DNA from: Polyangium sp. 15x6
GTDB lineage: Bacteria; Myxococcota_A; Polyangia; Polyangiales; Polyangiaceae
Assembly: GCF_029960785.1 (NCBI RefSeq)
Contig: NZ_JASBQE010000092.1
Span: 1 to 47,082, forward strand
DNA: 47,082 nucleotides
Reading direction: 5' to 3'
The notes beneath the pieces were generated by a model. It did not search any database, was not told the origin of the DNA, and worked only from the letters and a program-made list of their open reading frames with translations. Shown here one piece after another: positions 41,514 to 47,082 of the stretch. The position numbers and the translations under genes are program-made. How positions within the stretch are numbered: the first letter of the stretch is position 1; every line of letters begins with the position of its first letter.

Positions 41514-42830
41514 TCAAGGGCGAAAACGGACGGCCTCGCCCCGCCGGGTGGGGCCGTAGCTCGCCGCGGCGACGAGCGTGTTCCGGTCATAAAGGAGGAT
41601 GGTCCCGCCGCGATTGCCGAGCGCCATGCCCCCGTCGACGTCGCGGCGCAGCTCGACCTCGAGGTCCTCGCCCGCACCGAGCGTCCCTCCGAGCGGCGCG
41701 GAGCGCGCCATGCGATCCCGCAAGGCCCAGCCCGAAAGCTCGATTTCCTCCGAAGACACGTTGCGCAGGCGAATCCATTCCGTCCCGCTGTCCGGGTGAG
41801 GCATCGCCTCCTCGATGACGACCGGCCCCTCGTTGCGCAGAGCTGCTCCCACGGGCCGGATCACGACAGGGCCTTCCTCCAGCGCGTCGGCCCTGCCGTC
41901 CCCGACGAAGACCGGATAAAGCGATCGAATGTGGTCGCCGGGGGAGCCGTCTTCACGGATGTTGCGGCAAAGGACGAGATCGTAGGTCTCGTCATGGATC
42001 CGGATGCGCCGCCGGATGCCCTCGAAGAGGCCGGCCACGCTCTCGTGGAAAGCGACGGCGCCGATGGCGAGGTCGAACGCGGGGCTCGTGCCGACGAAGA
42101 ATCCGCCGATCTTCTTGAACAGCTCGGCCCGCATCGTCCCCGATAGGTCGAAATAGTACGAGAGCATCTGGAGCGTCACCGAGCTCGGCGCCGAGCGAGG
42201 GTCGGGGTGGCGCACGCCGCACTGATACCCCAGATAGTTCACGCGCCGGTGGGACTCGTCCAGGTAAAACTTGATCCACGAATGGTACCCGGAGAGCTCG
42301 CCCAGCGCCTGGGCGTCGCGGCGTGGATCGTACCGGCCTTCCCCCACGAAGACGTGCTCGAACCCGGAGGCGTCCGAAAGGACACGGCCGCCGTAATGGT
42401 TCGTGTAGGTCCGAAACCACAGGTCCCGCAGGTGTTCCTGGAGAGACGCCTCGGAAAGCGCGTGCCCGAGCTCCTCGCGAATGTACACGAGCGCGCGCTG
42501 CATCACGGGCGTCTGGGCGATGGTTCGAAGGAAATCGTGGATCTCCCGCCCTTCTTCCGGCGTCTCGATCTCCGGGGCGTACGGGTCGGGGATGTAATTG
42601 TCGAGGAGAGTGACGAACGCCGCATACGTCGGCCTCTGGAGGACGGTCGGATCGACGTAGGCGAAGAGCGGGCGCGTCGCGAGATCGATGTGGCGCTTGC
42701 CGGATGCGCAGCCCTGGAGATCGAGCTTCACGTGGGCGTCCTCCGGGATCCACGTGTCCTCGGCCGTTCGGGCCGCGACGCGGCATCCCTCGTGCGCCTG
42801 ATCGAGATCCCATAACTCCTCGTAGATCAT
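41514..42830 (-). CDS. XendoU-type EndoU endoribonuclease with C-terminal lamin-tail domain
   Basis: A 438-aa protein. Residues 1-310 match the eukaryotic XendoU/EndoU family of poly(U)-specific endoribonucleases: GFEHVFVGE (Glu158, His159, Glu164), GYHSWIKFY (His183) and KKIGGFFVGTSPAFDLAI (Lys239/240), corresponding to the catalytic His-His-Lys set. Residues about 335-435 form a lamin-tail (LTD) domain (EWIRLRNVSSEEIELSGWALRD). There is no signal peptide. The start at 42830 has AGGGGG five bases before it. EndoU of this type is rare in bacteria and differs from the EndoU toxin domains of CdiA. A role in RNA turnover or as an antibacterial or anti-phage nuclease is possible. Confidence 0.85.
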   Translation of the reverse strand: MIYEELWDLDQAHEGCRVAARTAEDTWIPEDAHVKLDLQGCASGKRHIDLATRPLFAYVDPTVLQRPTYAAFVTLLDNYIPDPYAPEIETPEEGREIHDFLRTIAQTPVMQRALVYIREELGHALSEASLQEHLRDLWFRTYTNHYGGRVLSDASGFEHVFVGEGRYDPRRDAQALGELSGYHSWIKFYLDESHRRVNYLGYQCGVRHPDPRSAPSSVTLQMLSYYFDLSGTMRAELFKKIGGFFVGTSPAFDLAIGAVAFHESVAGLFEGIRRRIRIHDETYDLVLCRNIREDGSPGDHIRSLYPVFVGDGRADALEEGPVVIRPVGAALRNEGPVVIEEAMPHPDSGTEWIRLRNVSSEEIELSGWALRDRMARSAPLGGTLGAGEDLEVELRRDVDGGMALGNRGGTILLYDRNTLVAAASYGPTRRGEAVRFRP

Positions 42831-42934
42831 AGAGCCCCCTCGGAAATATCTATGGCCGAGGAGGCCCGGCGGCCATCCCACCCGAGCGCCCGTCCCGCGC
42901 TGGAATTACGAGAGATCCTGGCGGGACCACGCGT

Positions 42935-44131
42935 TCAGGCGGAATGCAGCACGATCGGGAGCGAGCCGGGGCCACGCACCAGAAGCGTGCGGTGCCAGGC
43001 CATGGGCTCGGGGCCGGGCGAGATGCCGCGCGCGCGATCGAAGAGCGCCTCCAGGGCGAGGCGCCCTTCCATGCGCGCGAGCTGCGCGCCGAGGCAGAAG
43101 TGCACGCCGTGCCCGAAGGGCAGGTTTTTCGGGCCGGGCCGCTCCAGGTTGAATTGGTCGGGGTCCGGGAACTGGGATTCGTCGCGGTTCGCCGAGCCCG
43201 TCATGACGAGCAGCGGCGCGCCTTTGGGCAATTTCACGCCGGCGAGCTCCACCTCCGTGGTCGTCGTGCGCGGCACCGCGTGGAGCGGCGGCTCGTACCT
43301 GAGCACCTCGTCGATGAACGCGGGGATCCGCGAACGATCCGCGCGGAGCTTCTCCCAGAGCTCCGGCCGTTCGAGGAGGACCACGAGCGACGCGCCGAGC
43401 ATGTTCACCGCGGTCTCGATGCCGCCCACGAGGAGCAGGGTCATGAATGCGATGAGCTCGTCCTGCGTGAGGGCCTCGCCGTCGACCTTGGCCGCGAGCA
43501 GGTCACTCACGAGATCCTCGGCGGGCGCGCGCCGGCGCTCCTCCAAAAGCTCGCCGAAATACCGCCGCAGGTCCGCCACCGCGCCCCGCGCGAGATCTTT
43601 GCGATCGTGTTCGTCCGGACGCACCGTGGTCACGCCGCCGGTGATGAGGTCCGCCCATCGCTTGAGGCGCGCGTGCAGCGAGGGGGGAAGCCCCATCAGG
43701 TCGCCGATGACGAACGCCGGGATTCGCAAGGCGTAGGGCGGCATGACGTCGACGGGCTCTCCGAGCGGCAGCTCGGCGACTGCCTGCTCGGCAAATGCTC
43801 GCACGCGCGGCTCCATTCGCGCCATGGCGAACGTGCCGAAGGCCCGCGAGACGAGGGCTCGCAGCCGCCCGTGCTGGGGCGGATCCATGGTGATCATCGA
43901 ATCGGCAAACGGGTTTCCGCCGAGCCACGGCGGGTTCACCGCCAGGCCAAAGCCGCGTGAGGAAAAGAGCTCGGGATTCTTGAGCACGAAGATGACGTCC
44001 TCGTGCCGCGTGACGGCCCACATGCCGCCCGGATCCACTTGACACACGGGAGCGTTGCGGCGCATGTCCGCATAAACCGGATAAGGATCGTTCCTGAACT
44101 CCGGGGAGAGCACGTTGTAACGAACGGTCAT
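42935..44131 (-). CDS. Cytochrome P450
   Basis: A 398-aa bacterial cytochrome P450. The haem-binding Cys346 is in PFGHGVHFCLGAQLAR (338-353), the ExxR motif is Glu275-Arg278 (DEVLRYEPP), and the I-helix is LLVGGIETAVN (234-243), where the usual Thr pair is only one Thr. The N-terminus has the soluble class I layout without a membrane anchor. A ferredoxin or reductase gene is not next to it. GGAGG before 44131 supports this start. It lies 104 bp upstream of the EndoU gene on the same strand. The substrate is unknown. Confidence 0.93.
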   Translation of the reverse strand: MTVRYNVLSPEFRNDPYPVYADMRRNAPVCQVDPGGMWAVTRHEDVIFVLKNPELFSSRGFGLAVNPPWLGGNPFADSMITMDPPQHGRLRALVSRAFGTFAMARMEPRVRAFAEQAVAELPLGEPVDVMPPYALRIPAFVIGDLMGLPPSLHARLKRWADLITGGVTTVRPDEHDRKDLARGAVADLRRYFGELLEERRRAPAEDLVSDLLAAKVDGEALTQDELIAFMTLLLVGGIETAVNMLGASLVVLLERPELWEKLRADRSRIPAFIDEVLRYEPPLHAVPRTTTTEVELAGVKLPKGAPLLVMTGSANRDESQFPDPDQFNLERPGPKNLPFGHGVHFCLGAQLARMEGRLALEALFDRARGISPGPEPMAWHRTLLVRGPGSLPIVLHSA

Positions 44132-44266
44132 GAAGTCCTCCGAAGAAGGGGGGCCCATGATACCGCGCCAGGGCGTTCTGGGTCGGCGAAAACGTGCGTT
44201 GCGAGGGCATGGGCGCGCGCCCACGTGGTTCGGAAGGGGAACGGGTCGCTACGCGTTGGCGCGGCG

Positions 44267-44893
44267 ATGAGCGAGCCCCGCCGGACCGGAGACCCCACGA
44301 AGACGCTCGTCGCGCTGGCCGCCGCGTTTGCCCTGGCCGCGAGCGCCTGCTCTCGCCCTGCGTCGCGATCCGACGACGTCGCGGTCGCGCCCGAGCCCGT
44401 CGCGTCCGCGGAGGTGCCTGCGCCGCCTCCCGAGGTTTCTCGGGTCACCGACAACCGCATCCTGCTGCACGACCTCGCGTCCGGACAAACCAGCGAGATC
44501 GCCAGGAATGGCACGTGCCTGAGCTTGTGGTCCCCGGTCTTCGCGTTCGACGATCTCGTCCTGCTCGACGCGCGTGGGTACGAGATCCCGCGGTATACCC
44601 ACACGAGCGTCTGCGGCGTCGACCTCCGGAAAAAATCGCCCGTGGTGAACACCGTCGCGAGCGGGACCGATTGCGTGACGGCCATTCGCTCCGGGCCCCA
44701 CCGGGGCCACCTCTACGCCGAGGGGTATCGTAGCCCCGGCCCCACGGAGTATTTCGCGATCGTCGATCGCTCCGGCCGCGCCGTCCGCGAGCTCGAAGCT
44801 TCGGCCATCACCGAGGATCCCCCCGAGGGCCCGGTCGCCCAGACCGGGGCTTTCTGTCGTCCTCCGCGGCGGCTCGATTTCGAGAAAAAGTGA
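44267..44893 (+). CDS. Small lipoprotein, unknown
   Basis: A 208-aa lipoprotein: signal peptide MSEPRRTGDPTKTLVALAAAFALAASAC with the lipobox Cys at 28, an Ala/Pro/Glu spacer, and a small beta-rich domain (about 60-195) with LLHDLASGQTSEIARNGTCL and paired Cys. No enzyme motifs are seen. ATG 44267 is the only start that opens directly into the signal peptide. It is followed by a second lipoprotein gene after 24 bp, likely in one transcript. Confidence 0.75.
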   Translation: MSEPRRTGDPTKTLVALAAAFALAASACSRPASRSDDVAVAPEPVASAEVPAPPPEVSRVTDNRILLHDLASGQTSEIARNGTCLSLWSPVFAFDDLVLLDARGYEIPRYTHTSVCGVDLRKKSPVVNTVASGTDCVTAIRSGPHRGHLYAEGYRSPGPTEYFAIVDRSGRAVRELEASAITEDPPEGPVAQTGAFCRPPRRLDFEKK

Positions 44894-44917
44894 GCCCGCC
44901 GTGATAGAGTGCGGACG

Positions 44918-45721
44918 ATGCTCCGCCACCATCGCCTCGTTCTCGGCGCCGCGCTGTCCGCATTTTGTTTGAGCTGCAACGTCATCTCGCCACCGCCGCT
45001 TTTGCCGAATCTCGCGCGGGTCGCGCCGAACGAGCCCGGCGACACGCGGATCATGCTCGTCGTGGGGCTCGGGGCGGGGGTCTGGGTCGACGGCGGGGTC
45101 GGTGCCGAGCTCAGGGTCGAATCGCAAGTGAACGAGTGGGCGACCGTGGGCGGCGGGCTCTCGGGCGCGCTGAATCTGGAGCACGACGAACCCGAGCCCG
45201 GCTTCATCGTACGAGCGCGGCACAGCCATCCGCGCTGGCTTTATGGTCTGCGGACGTGGGGGCGGTTCAATCCCGGCGAGCTCGATTGGCTCGCGCTGAA
45301 GGCAGGCGCGGGGATCGCGGGCACGAACAAGGGGACGGTCGCGTTGACGCTCGATGGAGCCCCGCTGTTTGGCCATTCGTTCGAGGTCGGCGGCGAAGCG
45401 GGGAGCGCGCCCTGGCAGGTGAGCCCGTATGGCGGGCCCGTCGTGGCCCTGTCGGTGCCTTTGCGGCAGGGGGAAAACATCATGAACCAGCGGATCAATC
45501 TGGGGCTCGGGCCCGATATGCACACGACGAGCCATATCGAGCCCATCCCCTTCACCACGACGTTTTTCGTGGGCGCGCAAGGAGGGCTCGCCGTGGACGC
45601 GCCCGGCGCCCCTGCCTGGACAGGGGCGCTCGAGCTCCTCACGTTGCTCGGTATCTCCGACACCCACGCTGCGGTGCTCATGGGCATTGCCACGGGGCAG
45701 GGCGTGCGCGTGCGCCCGTGA
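44918..45721 (+). CDS. Lipoprotein, probable outer-membrane or surface barrel
   Basis: A 267-aa lipoprotein with signal peptide MLRHHRLVLGAALSAFCLSC (lipobox Cys at 20). The mature part has beta-barrel-like alternation (IMLVVGLGAGVWVDGGVGAELRVESQ; AGAGIAGTNKGTVALTLDG) and a Gly-rich turn pattern. Family not recognised. It starts 24 bp after the previous lipoprotein gene, and the two may act together. It is convergent with the Pro-rich protein at 45734, with 12 bp between the stops. Confidence 0.75.
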   Translation: MLRHHRLVLGAALSAFCLSCNVISPPPLLPNLARVAPNEPGDTRIMLVVGLGAGVWVDGGVGAELRVESQVNEWATVGGGLSGALNLEHDEPEPGFIVRARHSHPRWLYGLRTWGRFNPGELDWLALKAGAGIAGTNKGTVALTLDGAPLFGHSFEVGGEAGSAPWQVSPYGGPVVALSVPLRQGENIMNQRINLGLGPDMHTTSHIEPIPFTTTFFVGAQGGLAVDAPGAPAWTGALELLTLLGISDTHAAVLMGIATGQGVRVRP

Positions 45722-45733
45722 GCGGGCGAGCCT

Positions 45734-47082
45734 TCAGCGCTTCGGCCGGCCCGCCACGGTGCGCGCGAGCGCGAGCACGCGGAGCGCGACGATCTGCGAT
45801 TCGCTCTGATCTTGCTGCGGCACGGCCTCGACGATGAGGCGGGCCGAGAACCTCGAAAAGAGCGGCAGCTTCTTCGAGAGATCGAGCGGCAGGTAGGTCG
45901 GGATGCCCTTGTCCGCCATCGGGCCGTGGAGGAGCGCACGGATCCATTCGGCGCCCGAGAGCTCGCGTTTCTGGTACTTGCGTTGTTCGAGCAGGACCCG
46001 CCGTGAATGCACGTCGAGGTAATCGGGCGGGAGCATGCGGTTCGCCTTGGCCCACGCCTCGCGCACGCGGAGCGACAAATTCGCCGCCACGTCGGCGGAG
46101 CTCCCGAGCGGCGTGCCGAGCGCCTCGTTCGCGAGATCGAGCGTCTCCTTGAGCTTCTTGTCGCCCACCGCGAGCGGCGCGGCGGCGCTCGAGAGGACCT
46201 TGAGGACCTCGATCTCGTCGAAAGGCAATTCGAGCTCCCCCGCCACGACGAGGAGCGGAGGTTCGAGCACGCCGTCGTCGTTGACCGATGAGAAGAGCGC
46301 GTTCTCCACGTCGAGCGTGGGGATTCCGCGCGTGAGGACCCTCGAGACGCGGGATTTGTCCTCCTTCGCTTTTTCTTCCGGGGTCTTTTCTTTCTTGCGC
46401 TCGGGCTTCTTGCGAGGCTTCGGCGGCGGAGCTTCCAGGTCCTCGTCGTTCCACGGGTCCTCGGACGCTTCGCTTTCGGGTTCTTCGGGCGCCGCGGGCG
46501 CCGCCGGCTCGAAGAGCGGCTTCCACGCCTCGTTTTCGGGAAGACGCGGGGGAAGCTCGGCGGCGAACCACAGGAGATCGACGAGAAAACCCGCGGGCGC
46601 AGGTGTAGCTGCGGGTGGCGTGATTGCGGGTTTGTCGCGCCGCTCTCTTTCGCGGTCGTCCTCCGTGGGCGCCGTGGCGGCGGCATTGGAGGCCTCGGCC
46701 GCGCCGAGGAAGGCAGCCGTGGCGAGGACGCGTGGATCACTCTTCCCGGGGCGGGGACGATCCTTTTCGAGTGGCGCCGGCGGAGCCGCGGGCGGCGGGG
46801 GCTCGGGCGCGGGGCGCGCCTTTTGCGCCGCGAGCACCGCCGCTTGTCCCACCGTGGTCCCGGATGGCCGCGTGACGGGCGGCGGCTGTATCGGGAGGGC
46901 GGGCGCGGGCGGCGCCGAATGCGGGACGACGACGCCCGGGAGCGACGGGACCTGCGGGCGCGGCGGCGCGGGCGCGAGGTGCGTCTGCGGCGGCGTCGGA
47001 ATGGGCGGCGGCGCCACGATGGGCGGCGGGGCCGGGGCCGCAGGTTCGGCCGGGCGCCGGAGCTGCGTCATCGGCGGCGGCG
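45734..47082 (-). CDS. Pro-rich protein, C-terminal part (possible DUF2169/T6SS-type), N-terminus outside window
   Basis: At least 449 codons without a clear start: the Met at 47071 is inside the Pro/Ala-rich stretch and the frame continues past the right edge. Residues 1-150 of the visible part are Pro/Ala-rich and disordered; then FLVDLLWFAAELPPRLPENEAWKPLF recalls the WxDP-type block of DUF2169-like proteins found near type VI secretion genes; an acidic and Lys-rich linker and a C-terminal domain of about 190 residues (GIPTLDVENALFSSV; RRVLLEQRKYQKRELSGAEWIRALLHG) follow. The assignment is tentative, and no other T6SS gene is visible. Confidence 0.6.
   Translation of the reverse strand, partial: PPPMTQLRRPAEPAAPAPPPIVAPPPIPTPPQTHLAPAPPRPQVPSLPGVVVPHSAPPAPALPIQPPPVTRPSGTTVGQAAVLAAQKARPAPEPPPPAAPPAPLEKDRPRPGKSDPRVLATAAFLGAAEASNAAATAPTEDDRERERRDKPAITPPAATPAPAGFLVDLLWFAAELPPRLPENEAWKPLFEPAAPAAPEEPESEASEDPWNDEDLEAPPPKPRKKPERKKEKTPEEKAKEDKSRVSRVLTRGIPTLDVENALFSSVNDDGVLEPPLLVVAGELELPFDEIEVLKVLSSAAAPLAVGDKKLKETLDLANEALGTPLGSSADVAANLSLRVREAWAKANRMLPPDYLDVHSRRVLLEQRKYQKRELSGAEWIRALLHGPMADKGIPTYLPLDLSKKLPLFSRFSARLIVEAVPQQDQSESQIVALRVLALARTVAGRPKR

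Overview
This window is very GC-rich (third codon positions are almost all G or C) and looks like chromosomal sequence from a predatory or soil myxobacterium, most likely order Polyangiales (Polyangium/Sorangium-like). The signs are several exported lipoproteins whose lipid-attached Cys is followed by a Gly/Ala/Ser-rich spacer, proteins ending in a MYXO-CTERM-type tail (Cys, hydrophobic stretch, Arg cluster), a MopE-type Asp-rich cysteine motif, many paralogous one-component regulators, and a Ras-like GTPase. This is an inference from sequence style. No rRNA, tRNA, CRISPR array, IS element or integrase was recognised.

Layout. 1-6 kb: a partial lipoprotein, a carotenoid oxygenase divergent from a MarR regulator with two matching palindromes between them, a MYXO-CTERM Cys-rich protein, an alpha/beta hydrolase, and an ArsR / SRPBCC-cupin pair. 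6-13 kb: an exported GH25 lysozyme, a SMI1-like / radical SAM / PLP-enzyme cassette, a surface protein, and two lipoproteins (beta-propeller-like and CAP domain). 13-17.6 kb: a PAS-PAS-STAS (RsbR-like) regulator, a ferritin-like lipoprotein, rsmG and a metallophosphoesterase. 17.6-22.3 kb (minus strand): a tight five-gene operon of coiled-coil protein, inner-membrane OmpA protein, Ras/Rab-like GTPase, soluble histidine kinase and dual-receiver response regulator. 22.5-28.8 kb: a MuiA-like lipoprotein, a DinB-like protein, a single-pass membrane protein, an LCM-type methyltransferase and a lipoprotein with a clear terminator. 28.9-33.3 kb: a papain-like protease fused to a TerB-like domain and an acidic tail, then a TetR-amidase-2OG oxygenase operon with strong operators. 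33.3-41.4 kb: two AraC regulators, a PF10118-like diiron protein, a MYXO-CTERM protein, an exported alpha/beta hydrolase, a GH88-like hydrolase, a SnoaL/NmrA pair and an unknown helical protein. 41.5-47 kb: a eukaryotic-type EndoU ribonuclease fused to a lamin-tail domain, a cytochrome P450, two lipoproteins and the end of a Pro-rich protein.

How genes work together. Four divergent or self-regulated modules carry visible operators (MarR, ArsR, TetR, AraC). Many genes are packed end to end, with ATGA start/stop overlaps inside operons (5567, 9676, 20039, 21766, 31016, 40016) and 4-19 bp tail-to-tail overlaps between convergent genes. The best candidates for an undescribed system are the GTPase-OmpA-two-component operon (17643-22332), the radical SAM/PLP cassette (7644-10629) and the EndoU-LTD ribonuclease (41514-42830). 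Functional statements rest on motifs read by eye; no database search was run.
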